Shown: in pieces, positions 1 through 10,175 of the stretch | Layout of the letters: the number at the start of each line of letters is the position of its first letter | Position numbering within the stretch: position 1 is the stretch's first letter | Assembly: GCF_019430945.1 (NCBI RefSeq) | Contig: NZ_JAHYCB010000006.1 | Location: 434,001 to 498,000, forward strand | Reading direction: 5' to 3' | Source: Neorhizobium populisoli | Lineage (GTDB): Bacteria > Pseudomonadota > Alphaproteobacteria > Rhizobiales > Rhizobiaceae | Length of the DNA: 64,000 nt | Made by a program: the position numbers and the translations under genes | Notes under the pieces: generated by a model | What the model saw: only the letters and a program-made list of their open reading frames with translations | What the model was told of the DNA's origin: nothing | Databases searched by the model: none

Positions 1-1
1 C

Positions 2-778
2 TACCTGTCGCTCACCAACTGGGATCTGGTGCGGCCGCCGAAGCTCGTGTGGTTCGCCAACTATATCAAGCTCTACAAGGATCCGCAGTTCTGGAAGGTG
101 TTCAAGAACACGTTCCTCTACCTGATCGTCGGCACGCCGATCAGCCTGCTGCTGGCTTTCACGATCGCCTATTTCCTGGATCGCGTGCGTTTCATGCACA
201 ATTTCATCCGGGCGCTCTATTTCCTGCCGTTCCTGACCACCGCGGCGGCGATGGCCTGGGTCTGGCGCTGGTTCTACCAGCCGCCGCCGATCGGCATCAT
301 CAACGACGTGCTGGCGATGGTCGGCATTCCGCAGCAGCCCTTTATCCGTTCCACGGGACAGGCGCTCTATTCCATCATGGTCACCTCCATCTGGGCCGGG
401 CTCGGTTTCCAGATCATCATCTTCATGGCCGGCCTGCGCGCCATTCCGAACACGTTCTACGAGGCGGCCCGCATCGACGGGCTCGGCGAGTGGGCGATCC
501 TCAGGAAGATCACCCTGCCGCTCCTGAAGCCCACCACCGTCTTCCTCGTAGTCTTCTCGTCGATCGGCTTCCTGCGCATCTTCGACCAGGTCTACAACAT
601 GACCACCAACGATCCCGGCGGGCCGCTCGGCTCGACCAAGCCGCTGGTGCTGATGATCTACCAGACCGCCTTCAACTCCTATGCCATGGGTTATGCCGCG
701 GCGCAGACCGTGGTGCTGTTCACCATCCTGCTGATCGTCTCGCTGCTGCAGCTGTGGATCCTGAGGGAAAAGAAATGA
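2..778 (+). CDS. CUT1 sugar ABC transporter permease (5' end outside window)
   Basis: Inner-membrane permease of a carbohydrate ABC importer (MalF/UgpA type). The reading frame is open from base 2, so the start codon lies to the left of the window. Several hydrophobic helices are visible, and the EAA loop that docks to the ATPase is seen in the residues EAARIDGLGEWAIL. Its stop overlaps the start of the next permease (ATGA), so the two are translationally coupled and probably form a heterodimer. The binding-protein gene should lie just upstream, outside the window. The substrate cannot be read from the sequence. Confidence 0.93.
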   Translation, partial: YLSLTNWDLVRPPKLVWFANYIKLYKDPQFWKVFKNTFLYLIVGTPISLLLAFTIAYFLDRVRFMHNFIRALYFLPFLTTAAAMAWVWRWFYQPPPIGIINDVLAMVGIPQQPFIRSTGQALYSIMVTSIWAGLGFQIIIFMAGLRAIPNTFYEAARIDGLGEWAILRKITLPLLKPTTVFLVVFSSIGFLRIFDQVYNMTTNDPGGPLGSTKPLVLMIYQTAFNSYAMGYAAAQTVVLFTILLIVSLLQLWILREKK

Positions 779-1629
779 GCGACGCCGCACCCGTTTCCTC
801 TCCGCTCTACAAGGCCAACATCCGGTCCGGCCGGATCATCATCTGGACGCTGCTGTTTATCGGCGGCATCATGATGATCTCGCCGCTGGCCTTTATGTTC
901 GCGACCTCGTTCAAGACCGCCGATCAAGTCTACGACCTGCGGCTGATCCCGGCGGCGCCGACGCTATCGAACTACATCGCCGTGCTGGCCGACGGGCGCT
1001 TCATGCGCTGGTTCTTCAACTCCATGCTGGTCGCGACGATCGTCACGGTGTCGAACTGCTTCTTCGACAGCCTGGTGGGTTATACGCTCGCCAAGTTCGA
1101 CTTCCGCGGCCGGCAATTCGTCTTCATCGCCATTCTTTCGACGCTGATGATCCCAACCGAGATGCTGGTCATCCCGTGGTATCTGATGTCGAGCCAGCTC
1201 GGCTGGCTGGACAGCTATTGGGGCATCATGTTCCCCGGCATGATGACGGCCTTCGGCACCTTCCTGATGAAGCAGTTCTTCGAAGGGGTGCCGAACGATT
1301 TCCTCGAAGCGGCGCGTGTCGACGGGCTGAACGAATTCCAGATCTGGTGGAAAGTGGCGATGCCGCTGGTGACGCCGGCACTTTCGGCGCTCGCCATCTT
1401 CACCTTCCTCGGCAACTGGACGGCGTTCTTCTGGCCGCTGATCGTCACCACCAGCAAGGAACTCTACACGCTGCCCGTCGGCCTTTCGAGCTTCGCCGTG
1501 GAACAGCAGATCCAGTGGGAAATGATCATGACTGGGGCAGCGATTGCCACCATTCCCACGCTCATCGTCTTCATCGTCCTGCAGCGCTACATCGTCCGCG
1601 GTGTCATGCTCGCGGGCCTGAAAGGATAA
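775..1629 (+). CDS. CUT1 sugar ABC transporter permease, MalG type
   Basis: Second inner-membrane permease of the same importer, 284 residues. The start at 775 (MSDAAPVSS) is chosen because it overlaps the stop of the previous gene. An N-terminal helix lies near residues 20-40, and the conserved EAA loop reads EAARVDGLNEFQIW. The length and helix spacing fit MalG/UgpE proteins. It is followed after 5 bases by a lyase gene and then by the ATPase, so all five genes from 2 to 5073 look like one operon. Confidence 0.95.
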   Translation: MSDAAPVSSPLYKANIRSGRIIIWTLLFIGGIMMISPLAFMFATSFKTADQVYDLRLIPAAPTLSNYIAVLADGRFMRWFFNSMLVATIVTVSNCFFDSLVGYTLAKFDFRGRQFVFIAILSTLMIPTEMLVIPWYLMSSQLGWLDSYWGIMFPGMMTAFGTFLMKQFFEGVPNDFLEAARVDGLNEFQIWWKVAMPLVTPALSALAIFTFLGNWTAFFWPLIVTTSKELYTLPVGLSSFAVEQQIQWEMIMTGAAIATIPTLIVFIVLQRYIVRGVMLAGLKG

Positions 1630-1634
1630 TTCCC

Positions 1635-3148
1635 ATGGCGGATATGAACCCGCGCCTTTCCGACACCAGCAAGTTTCCCGATCCGGTCTACAAGGAGACG
1701 GTGCTTCGCCCGCTCTTCGACGGCGCCAAGAACCACCATGTCGACGGTTTCCGCAGGATCGACCGTGCGCATCTGGTGATGCTGGTCGAGACCGGCATTC
1801 TCGACATCGAACTAGCGGGCAAGATCGCTGGCGCGCTTGTCGCAATCGACAAGGAAATCGATCCCACCAAGCTGGAATATACCGGTGAAGTGGAAGACTT
1901 CTTCTTCCTGATCGAGAAGGAATTGAAGGCCCGGATCGGCGTCGATATCGCCGGCCGGCTGCACACCGCCCGCTCCCGCAACGACATCGACCACACGCTC
2001 TTCAAGCTCGGCCTGAAGGAGAAGATCGATGCGCTGATGGAGAAGGCGCGCAAACTGCTCGCCGCGATGATCGATGCCGCCGACCGCAACAAGGCGACGC
2101 TGATCGTCGCCTATACGCACGGGCAGCCGGCGCAGCCGACGACCTTCGGGCATTATCTCTCGGCAGCGATCGAGATTTTCACCCGCGACATGGAGCGGTT
2201 CGCGGAAGCTCGGAAAATCGTCGATCTGTCGCCGATGGGCGCTGCCGCGATCACCACGTCCGGCTTTCCGATCGACCGGGCGCGTGTCGCGCATCTGCTC
2301 GGTTTCTCGGCGCCGCTACGCAATTCCTATTCCTGCATCGCCTCGGTCGATTACACGACCTCGACCTATTCGGCGATCGAGCTGATGTTCCTGCATCTCG
2401 GCCGCCTGATCCAGGATTTCCAGTTCTGGACGAGCTTCGAAGTCGGCCAGATCTACGTGCCGAACGCGCTGGTGCAGATTTCCTCGATCATGCCGCAGAA
2501 GCGCAATCCGGTGCCGATCGAACATCTTCGCCATCTCGCCAGCCAGACTATGGGCCGGGCGCGCACCGTACTCGACGTGATGCACAACACGCCATTTACC
2601 GACATGAACGACAGCGAGGGCGAAACGCAGGGCATGGGTTACGAGGCTTTCGCCTCCGCCGCCCGCGTGCTCGATCTGCTCACCGCGCTGATCGGCCAGA
2701 TCAGCATCGATCCGGAGCGGGTGGACCAGAATATCCGCCGTTCCTGCATTACCATTACCGAACTTGCCGACTCGCTGGTGCGGATCGAAGGCCTGTCCTT
2801 CCGCGAAGCCCATGAGATTGCGGCTGCGACCGCCAAGAGCGTCGTTGCCGCCAAGGGCAGCCTGACGGATGACGGTTACGAGCCCTTCCTGATGGCCTTC
2901 GAGCATCTGACCGGCCGCAAGCCGTCCGTCGATCTCGCGAAGTTCAAGGATATCGTCTCGCCGGAGCATTTCGTCTCCGTCCGCGCCCGCTTCGGCGGCC
3001 CGGCACCCGAGCCGATGAATGCAGCGCTGGCAAGCTATCGTGAAAGACTTGCCGCTTTCGATACCGTTGCCAGGACGGCAGCCGAGCATGAAGCCGCTGC
3101 CGCTGCCGAACTCAACGAAAAGTTCACCGCCCTGATGGGAGCCCGCTG

Positions 3149-3149
<1 letters not shown>
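1635..3149 (+). CDS. Argininosuccinate lyase-family enzyme in a sugar-transport operon
   Basis: Member of the fumarase/aspartase/argininosuccinate lyase superfamily, 504 residues. TARSRND lies at 111-117, THGQPAQP at 161-168 and the catalytic-loop signature SSIMPQKRNP at 283-292, so the elimination chemistry should be intact. It differs from housekeeping ArgH in being longer, and the stretch after the signature reads FTDMNDSEGE (321-330) where ArgH proteins carry a QEDKE-type segment. It sits between a permease and the ATPase gene, with a 1-base overlap to the latter. I infer a catabolic lyase for a conjugate brought in by the transporter. Automatic annotation will probably call it argH, which may be misleading. 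Confidence 0.85.
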
Positions 3150-4173
<1,024 letters not shown>

Positions 4174-4177
<4 letters not shown>

Positions 4178-5073
4178 TGACGCATGCAGCAGACAGATCC
4201 GCCGTGCTCAGCATCGGGCGGGTCTATTGCGACCTGATTTTTACCGGGCTCGGCCATCTGCCGGTGCTGGGACGCGAGATTTTTGCCGACGGCATGGAAA
4301 TCGCGGCCGGAGGCGGTGCCTTTATCGCTGCCGCGCATCTGGCACATGCCAAACGCAAGGTGGCGCTGGTTGCCAGGCTCGGCAAGGATTCGCTCTCGGC
4401 AAGCATCGAGGAGCAGGTGCGTGACAGCGGTGTCGATCTGCGTTTCGTGGAACATGCGGACGATGCCGGCCCGCAGGTGACGGTCGCAGCCGTCGTTGGC
4501 CAGGATCGCGCCTTCCTCACCCGCCGCTCCGGCCCTGCACTGCCTGCGACGCTGGAAGCCGCTTTCGAATGGAACGAGGCCCGGCATCTGCATATCGCCG
4601 AATATGCGACACTGCACGAAATCCCCGATCTCGTTTCCCGCGCCAAGGAAAAAGGCCTCACCGTTTCGCTTGATCCGAGCTGGGACCCGGCGCTGATCTA
4701 TGATCGCGGCCTTTTGCGCGCCTGCGCCGGCGTCGATCTGTTTTTGCCCAATCTCGAAGAAGCCGAGGCGATCACCGGTTCGGCCGAGCCCGAAGTTGCG
4801 ATCCGCAAGCTTTCCTTCGCCTTCCCCGCCGTTGCACTGAAGGGCGGGGCGGAGGGGGCATGGCTGATGTCGAAAGGACGGCTGATCCATGCGCCGGCTG
4901 AAACCGTACCGGTGATCGATACGACCGGCGCCGGCGATGCGTTCAATGCCGGGTTCATCCATGCCTGGCTGGATGGGGCGGCAGAAGAGGCGTGTCTCAG
5001 GGCCGGTATTCGATTTGGCAGCCTGGCGGTACAGGCGGCTGGCGGGGCGAAGTTGCTGACAGCCGAAAGTTAG
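4174..5073 (+). CDS. PfkB-family sugar kinase
   Basis: Ribokinase/PfkB-fold kinase, 299 residues, predicted to phosphorylate a sugar or sugar derivative with ATP in the cytoplasm. The C-terminal signature has the GAGD anion hole at 252-255, with D255 as catalytic base, and a glycine-rich GGGAF segment lies near 46-50. The start overlaps the ATPase stop by 4 bases. As the last gene of the operon it probably phosphorylates the imported substrate or the product of the adjacent lyase. The exact sugar is unknown. Confidence 0.92.
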
Positions 5074-5088
5074 ATCCTTGTCGGCAAG

Positions 5089-5112
5089 GGCCTGAGCCAA
5101 ATGCTTCAGGCC
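5089..5112. terminator. Hairpin between two convergent operons
   Basis: GGCCTGA at 5089-5095 pairs with TCAGGCC at 5106-5112 around a 10-base loop. The right arm covers the stop codon of the minus-strand gene. It lies where two operons converge and could terminate transcription from either side, but no clear T-run follows, so the call is tentative. Confidence 0.3.
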
Positions 5113-5846
5113 GCGTCACCTAGATAGACGATGCCATACGGATTGAATTTGAAATCGTCTTCTTCGTAGCCATCGCAGGGAAGCAGCGTCGCGTTATGGC
5201 GCGCCAGGACCGGGCCTACCCCTTCGGCAGACATTTCATCGGCTATCCGGTCGATGAGCCAGCTCAACACCAGTTCATTGTCTGAATGACTTCTGGGCAC
5301 GAAAACCTCTGGCAAGCCGACGAGATGAAAGCCGATGCTGAAGAGGAAATCCTCATGACTCAGCGGTCGTTTGCTGAAAGCGAGGCGGCAAATGCGGGTC
5401 AGTTCGCCGCGTTCAGCGGTGTTCTCCGCCTCGATGGCAAGCTGCGTCCATCGTTCGACGCCATGAGCGACGCCGGCACTTTCGCCTTTTGCGGCAACAG
5501 CGCCATTCGCCAGGGCATGTGCCACGAGACGAAGGGCGATTGCAGATGTGTCAACAGCGTCTTCGGCCCTCATATGCGGGCCTAGCACATAGATCACGCC
5601 ACCATGTTCCAGGACAGCTCTCTCGTCATACTCGGTCCAGGCTTCGTCATGTACCCGATCCCAGCAAACGTCGAAGGACCTGGGCATATGGTCGTCGGGC
5701 ATGTCCTGCGAATACTGCCTGTCGATCTCGAATTCCGGTGCAAAGCTATCGATCGCCGACTGAAGGGAGCGGAACAGTGCTGCAAACTCATCCCGGCCTG
5801 CCAGAAAGCAGATCACGTGGCGGGACCGGAATTCGGAAAAGCTCAT
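5106..5846 (-). CDS. Conserved-looking protein of unknown function at the end of the amino-sugar operon
   Basis: A 246-residue protein I do not recognise. It has no signal peptide or membrane segment and is rich in acidic residues. Visible stretches are an N-terminal [15 protein letters not shown], a central [16 protein letters not shown], and an acidic C-terminus with [12 protein letters not shown]. Its start overlaps the stop of the ABC ATPase gene by 4 bases (ATGA), so it is almost certainly translated with the transporter operon. That makes it a likely accessory to uptake or catabolism. No enzymatic motif is evident. Confidence 0.75.
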   Translation of the reverse strand: MSFSEFRSRHVICFLAGRDEFAALFRSLQSAIDSFAPEFEIDRQYSQDMPDDHMPRSFDVCWDRVHDEAWTEYDERAVLEHGGVIYVLGPHMRAEDAVDTSAIALRLVAHALANGAVAAKGESAGVAHGVERWTQLAIEAENTAERGELTRICRLAFSKRPLSHEDFLFSIGFHLVGLPEVFVPRSHSDNELVLSWLIDRIADEMSAEGVGPVLARHNATLLPCDGYEEDDFKFNPYGIVYLGDAA

Positions 5847-6853
5847 GGATGCACCGCAACCGCCCGATCATCCGAATCGAACCGGTGCAATCGCTCGCGA
5901 TCCGGCGTGGCGAAGACTACGTCATCCGGCTTGTAGGCATGTTCGCCGAACAGCCGGACCGTCAGCAGACCGGTAACCTCTGTTTCCAGATAGACGATCG
6001 TATCGGCGCCGAGGTGTTCCACGTGGACAACCTTGCCCTTCCAGTCGCCGCTGTCGCGGGAGAGCGAAATATGTTCGGGGCGGATGCCGAGGGTCTTGGC
6101 GGATGTATCGTCCAGCTTTTCGGCCGGAATGAAATTCATCTGCGGCGAGCCGATGAAGCCGGCAACGAAGATGTTGGCGGGCTTATTGTAAAGCTCCATC
6201 GGTGAACCGACTTGTTCGATCGCGCCGGAATTCAGCACGACGATCTTGTCGGCCAGCGTCATTGCCTCGACCTGGTCGTGGGTGACGTAGATCATCGTCG
6301 CCTTCAGGCGTCGGTGCAGCGCGGCGATTTCGAGGCGGGTCTGGACGCGCAGCGCCGCATCGAGGTTGGACAACGGTTCGTCAAACAGGAAAAGTTTCGG
6401 TTCGCGAACGATGGCGCGGCCGATCGCGACGCGCTGGCGCTGGCCGCCGGAAAGCTCGGCCGGGCGGCGGGCGAGATAGGGATCGAGCGACAACATGCCG
6501 GAGGCCTTGGCGACGCGCGTGTCGATCTCGGCCTTTTCCGTGCCGGCCTGCTTGAGGCCGAGACCCATATTGTCCTTGACCGTCAGGTGCGGATAAAGCG
6601 CATAGGACTGGAAGACCATGGCGATGCCGCGTTTGGCGGGCGGTATGCCGGCCACTTCTTGGCCGTCGATGCGGATAGAGCCGGACGAGACATCCTCCAG
6701 GCCGGCAATGGTGCGCAGCAGGGTGGACTTGCCGCAACCGGACGGGCCAACGAAGATGACGAATTCGCCATCCTGCACGTCGAGGTCGATGCCTTTCAGC
6801 ACGTCATGGGTGCCGAAGGCCTTGCGGATGGATTTCAGTTGAAGGGAACCCAA
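5843..6853 (-). CDS. Sugar ABC transporter ATP-binding protein, UgpC/MalK type (amino-sugar operon)
   Basis: ATPase of the second CUT1 importer, 336 residues. Walker [10 protein letters not shown] is at 36-44, LSGGQ at about 134-138, Walker B FLFDEP follows, and a MalK-type regulatory C-terminus is present from about 235. It is encoded downstream of the oxidoreductase and the two permeases on the same strand. A partial palindromic repeat separates it from the oxidoreductase gene, and it overlaps the downstream unknown gene. Confidence 0.95.
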   Translation of the reverse strand: MGSLQLKSIRKAFGTHDVLKGIDLDVQDGEFVIFVGPSGCGKSTLLRTIAGLEDVSSGSIRIDGQEVAGIPPAKRGIAMVFQSYALYPHLTVKDNMGLGLKQAGTEKAEIDTRVAKASGMLSLDPYLARRPAELSGGQRQRVAIGRAIVREPKLFLFDEPLSNLDAALRVQTRLEIAALHRRLKATMIYVTHDQVEAMTLADKIVVLNSGAIEQVGSPMELYNKPANIFVAGFIGSPQMNFIPAEKLDDTSAKTLGIRPEHISLSRDSGDWKGKVVHVEHLGADTIVYLETEVTGLLTVRLFGEHAYKPDDVVFATPDRERLHRFDSDDRAVAVHP

Positions 6854-6868
6854 GGGCCTATTCCTTAC

Positions 6869-6926
6869 ATCTTTGTTCTACGCAATTCCGGATGCAAAAC
6901 CGCTATGCGCTTTTGCAGGAACCGCT
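6869..6926. repeat. Partial copy of an intergenic palindromic repeat
   Basis: This stretch resembles the second half of the repeat at 22527-22632. Both contain CTTTGTT, then GCAAAACCGCT, then GCGCTTTTGC. The copy here keeps the hairpin GCAAAAccgctatgcgcTTTTGC and sits between the oxidoreductase and ATPase genes of one operon. Confidence 0.6.
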
Positions 6927-6927
6927 T

Positions 6928-7980
6928 TTAAAGTCTGACAGGCTTGCCGCTGCGCACGCTTTCATCCGCCGCAAGGCAGATGCGCAGCGATTGCACGGCG
7001 TCGTCCATGTGGCGGGTGAGGTCGATATCCTCACGGATCGCTTTCAACACATAGGCCTGTTCAAGATCGCAGAGCTTCTGATGGTCCGGCTCGCCGGTCA
7101 TCGAGAGGTCCTGATCGGCTCGGATGAAATGTCCGTCCGGACCTGTCTCGCCGGAATGGACGCGGATCACGCTGGTCTTGGTGTGAGTGTCGATATCGTC
7201 GGACTTCGCCTTGTTGTCGACCAGGATCGAGACGGAGCCCTTGGGCGACATGACGTCCTTCACGAAGAAGGCCATTTCCGACATCATCGGCCCCCAGCCC
7301 GCCTCGTACCAGCCGACCGATCCATCCTCGAAGAGGACCTGCATATGGCCGTAATTGTACATGTCCGGCGCGACTTCATCGGTCATGCGCAGGCCCATGC
7401 CGCGCACCTCAACGGCCTTGGCATCGGTGATCTGGCACCAGACATCGACATAATGCACGCCGCAATCGACGATGGGCGAGGTCGTCTGCATCAGCGCCTT
7501 GTGGACATCCCATTTCGGCCCGGAGGACTGCTGGTTGAGGTTCATGCGGAAAACGTAAGGCGGGCCGAGCTTGCGGGCTTCGGCGATCAACGTTGTCCAG
7601 GATGGGTGGTGGCGGAGAATATAACCGACGATGAGCTTGCGGCCGTGCTTCTTCGCGGCAGCCACGACCCGTTCGGCATCGGCGACGGTGGTGGCCAGCG
7701 GCTTTTCGACGAAGACGTCGCAGCCGGCTTCGAAGGCCATGACGGCGTAATCGGCATGGGTGTCGGAATAGGTGTTGATCGAGCAGAGGTCCGGCTTGGT
7801 CTGTTTTAATGCATCTTCGAAATCGGTGAAGAGCGGATAGATTTCAAGTTCCGCCGGCAGGTCGCGCTTGGAGCGATTGACGAGGCCGACGATCTCGAAG
7901 CCGGGATCGTTGTGATAGGCGATCGCGTGGCTGCGGCCCATATTGCCAAGGCCGGCGACGAGGACGCGGATGGGGTTCAT
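6928..7980 (-). CDS. Gfo/Idh/MocA-family NAD(P)-dependent oxidoreductase
   Basis: Sugar-type dehydrogenase, 350 residues. The N-terminal Rossmann fold has GLGNMG at 10-15, the family lysine lies in EKP at 92-94, and a CGVHYVDVW stretch near 180 fits the C-terminal substrate domain. A GAGGAGAG ribosome site precedes the ATG at 7980. It lies inside the amino-sugar transport operon between permease and ATPase genes, so it probably oxidises or epimerises an imported sugar derivative. The substrate is not determined. Confidence 0.92.
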   Translation of the reverse strand: MNPIRVLVAGLGNMGRSHAIAYHNDPGFEIVGLVNRSKRDLPAELEIYPLFTDFEDALKQTKPDLCSINTYSDTHADYAVMAFEAGCDVFVEKPLATTVADAERVVAAAKKHGRKLIVGYILRHHPSWTTLIAEARKLGPPYVFRMNLNQQSSGPKWDVHKALMQTTSPIVDCGVHYVDVWCQITDAKAVEVRGMGLRMTDEVAPDMYNYGHMQVLFEDGSVGWYEAGWGPMMSEMAFFVKDVMSPKGSVSILVDNKAKSDDIDTHTKTSVIRVHSGETGPDGHFIRADQDLSMTGEPDHQKLCDLEQAYVLKAIREDIDLTRHMDDAVQSLRICLAADESVRSGKPVRL

Positions 7981-8011
7981 AGATTCTCTCCTCTACCGGC
8001 GTGCAGGAAAA

Positions 8012-8147
8012 GCCCCTCACCTCGCCTCCGCTTTGCTCGGCGCACCCTCTCCCCGCAAACGGGGCGAGGGAAATCCGCAGCGTTGCGGCATGTTTCCTTC
8101 TCCCCGTCCTGACGGGGAGAAGGTGCCGGCAGGCGGATGAGGGGCAG
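8012..8147. repeat. RIME-like mosaic repeat, copy A
   Basis: About 136 bases made of two palindromic modules. One contains CCCTCTCCCCGC...GGGGCGAGGG, the other CCTTCTCCCCG...CGGGGAGAAGG followed by TGCCGGCAGGCGGATGAGGGG. The same modules occur in inverted order at 10037-10161 and again at 42285-42424. The pattern fits the Rhizobium-specific intergenic mosaic elements. It lies between the second permease and the oxidoreductase gene. Confidence 0.85.
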
Positions 8148-8173
8148 CGGCCGTTCCGCGGAAAATACCGCCA

Positions 8174-9013
8174 TCACTTCACCGCCCCCGATGTAATCCC
8201 GCGAATGAGCTGCCGTGAGAAGATCACGTACAGAACCATCACCGGCAGGATGGCCAGCGACAGCGCCGACAGCACCGCATTCCAGTTCGTCACGAACTGG
8301 CCGATGAACATCTGCGCTCCAAGCGTTACCGTCTTTGTCTCTTCGCCCGGCGCGAGGATCAGCGGGAACCAGAGGTCGTTCCAGATCGGGATCATGGTGA
8401 AGACCGCGACCGTCGCCATCGCCGGCCGGACCAGCGGCAGGACGAGGCGGAAGAAGATCGAATATTCCGACAGGCCATCGATACGGCCGGCGTTCTTCAG
8501 GTCGTCGGAAACGGTGCGCATGAATTCCGACAGGATGAAGATCGCCAGCGGCAGGCCTTGTGCAGTGTAGACGAGGATAAGCGAGGTCAGCGTGTTGACG
8601 AGGCCGGCGGCCACCATGCCCTGCAGGATCGCTACTGTACCAAGCCGGATCGGGATCATGATGCCGAGCGCCAGATAGAGACCGAGCAGCGTATTGCCGC
8701 GGAACCGGTATTCGGAGAGGGCGAAGGCGGCCATGGCGCCGAACAGCAGCACCAATGCGATCGAGACGACGGTGACGATCAGGCTGTTCTGAAAGTAACC
8801 GAGGAAATCGCCCTGGGCGATAACCGTCTCGTAACCGATCAGGCTGAAGGTCGAGGGACCGGGCAGAGACATCGGCTCGCGGAAGATCGCATTGCGGTTC
8901 TTGAACGAGTTGACCAGCGTCAGAAACACCGGAAACAGCGCCACCAGCGTGTAGCTGATCAATGCCAGGTGAATAAGCGCTGTGCGAAGCGGTGCGGAGC
9001 GAGCTTTGGACAT
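8174..9013 (-). CDS. CUT1 sugar ABC transporter permease, MalG type
   Basis: Inner-membrane permease, 279 residues, with an N-terminal helix near 12-32 and further helices typical of MalG/MsmG. The EAA-loop equivalent reads KNAGRIDGLSEYSIF. A GGGAG ribosome site precedes the ATG. It follows the other permease gene by 12 bases on the same strand and should form the heterodimeric channel with it. Confidence 0.94.
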   Translation of the reverse strand: MSKARSAPLRTALIHLALISYTLVALFPVFLTLVNSFKNRNAIFREPMSLPGPSTFSLIGYETVIAQGDFLGYFQNSLIVTVVSIALVLLFGAMAAFALSEYRFRGNTLLGLYLALGIMIPIRLGTVAILQGMVAAGLVNTLTSLILVYTAQGLPLAIFILSEFMRTVSDDLKNAGRIDGLSEYSIFFRLVLPLVRPAMATVAVFTMIPIWNDLWFPLILAPGEETKTVTLGAQMFIGQFVTNWNAVLSALSLAILPVMVLYVIFSRQLIRGITSGAVK

Positions 9014-9025
9014 CTGATCGCTCCC

Positions 9026-9976
9026 TCAGAACTGGTAGCGACGCATGCGTCGCTGGATGACGAAGAGATAAAGCGACACGCCGGCAAGGATGATGATGAA
9101 CATCACGGCGGCGATGGTGGCGCCCATGGAACGGTCGCCCATCTGGTTCTGGAAACCGAAAAAGGTGCGGTAGAGCAGCGTGCCGAGAATATCGGTCGCG
9201 CCATTGGGGCCCGCGAGCGCGCCCTGCACCGAGTAGATCAGGTCGAAGGCATTGAAATTGCCGACGAAGGTCAGAACCGAGACGATGCCGATCGAGGGCA
9301 GGATCAGCGGCAGCTTGATCTTCCAGAACTGGCTCCAGCCGGTAATGCCGTCGCATTCGGCGGCTTCCAGCACTTCTTCCGGGATGTTGAGGAGTGCTGC
9401 ATAGATCAGCATCATCGGGATGCCGATATATTGCCAGACGGAGATCAGCGACACGGTGATGAGCGCCGTCTCCGGCTTGCCGAGCCAGGGGGCAAAAGCC
9501 CATTTCAGGCCGACCCAGTCCATCATGGTCGGCGCAATGCCCCAGATCGGCGACAGGATGAGCTTCCAGATGAAACCGACGATGACGAAGGACAGAAGCG
9601 TCGGCACGAAGATCGCCGAGCGGTAGAAGGCGGCGAAGCGCAGGCCGGAAATGGAGAGCATGGCAGCGATGGCGATACCGACCGGGTTCTGCACCAGCAT
9701 ATGGATGATGAAGAAGATCGTGTTGTTCTTCAGCGCATTCCAGAAATCGGCGGACAGGCGCGGATCGGAAAACAGGCGGACGAAATTGTCGAGGCCGACA
9801 AAGGCAAGCTGGCCTTCGACCATGTTGAAGAGCGAGAGGCGCAGCGTCTCGATCAACGGCAGGATCATCACGGCCGTGTAGACGAGGAAGGCGGGCGCCA
9901 GGAACACGAGAATGTGCCAGCGGGCGGGGCGTTTTACGGGAGCGATCCCGGTATCGGTCATGTCGGTATCGCTCAT
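9026..9976 (-). CDS. CUT1 sugar ABC transporter permease, MalF type
   Basis: Inner-membrane permease, 316 residues, with a charged N-terminus and a first helix near 25-50. The EAA loop reads EAAECDGITGWSQFW. An AGGAG ribosome site precedes the ATG. The gene is separated from the upstream binding-protein gene by repeat copy B, so the repeat is probably present in the operon transcript. Confidence 0.94.
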   Translation of the reverse strand: MSDTDMTDTGIAPVKRPARWHILVFLAPAFLVYTAVMILPLIETLRLSLFNMVEGQLAFVGLDNFVRLFSDPRLSADFWNALKNNTIFFIIHMLVQNPVGIAIAAMLSISGLRFAAFYRSAIFVPTLLSFVIVGFIWKLILSPIWGIAPTMMDWVGLKWAFAPWLGKPETALITVSLISVWQYIGIPMMLIYAALLNIPEEVLEAAECDGITGWSQFWKIKLPLILPSIGIVSVLTFVGNFNAFDLIYSVQGALAGPNGATDILGTLLYRTFFGFQNQMGDRSMGATIAAVMFIIILAGVSLYLFVIQRRMRRYQF

Positions 9977-10036
9977 GGCGCACTCCTGCTCATTGGGGCG
10001 GTCGCCACCTCAGCAATTTATACTTGAGAAGTGAAG

Positions 10037-10161
10037 CCCCCTCATCCGCCTGCCGGCACCTTCTCCCCGCTGGGGAGAAGGGAAATGCCGCGCCTTTGCT
10101 ATTCCCTCCTCTCCCCTTGGGGAGAGGGTGGCCGAGCAAAGCGGAGGCCGGGTGAGGGGGC
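10037..10161. repeat. RIME-like mosaic repeat, copy B
   Basis: About 125 bases with the same two palindromic modules as copy A but in inverted orientation: CATCCGCCTGCCGGCACC plus CTTCTCCCCGCTGGGGAGAAG, then CTCTCCCCTTGGGGAGAG plus GAGCAAAGCGGAGGCC. It lies between the binding-protein gene and the first permease gene of one operon, where its hairpins could affect mRNA decay or read-through. Confidence 0.85.
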
Positions 10162-10175
10162 CGCTTGCTCCGTCG

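Noticed and set aside
49..774. Upstream extension of the second permease frame
   Set aside because: The stretch lies out of frame over the first permease, which shows clear membrane helices and the EAA loop. The real start is 775.
8001..8173. Direct or inverted repeats near 8000 considered as a CRISPR array
   Set aside because: The units are palindromic mosaic modules without regular spacers, and no cas genes are present.
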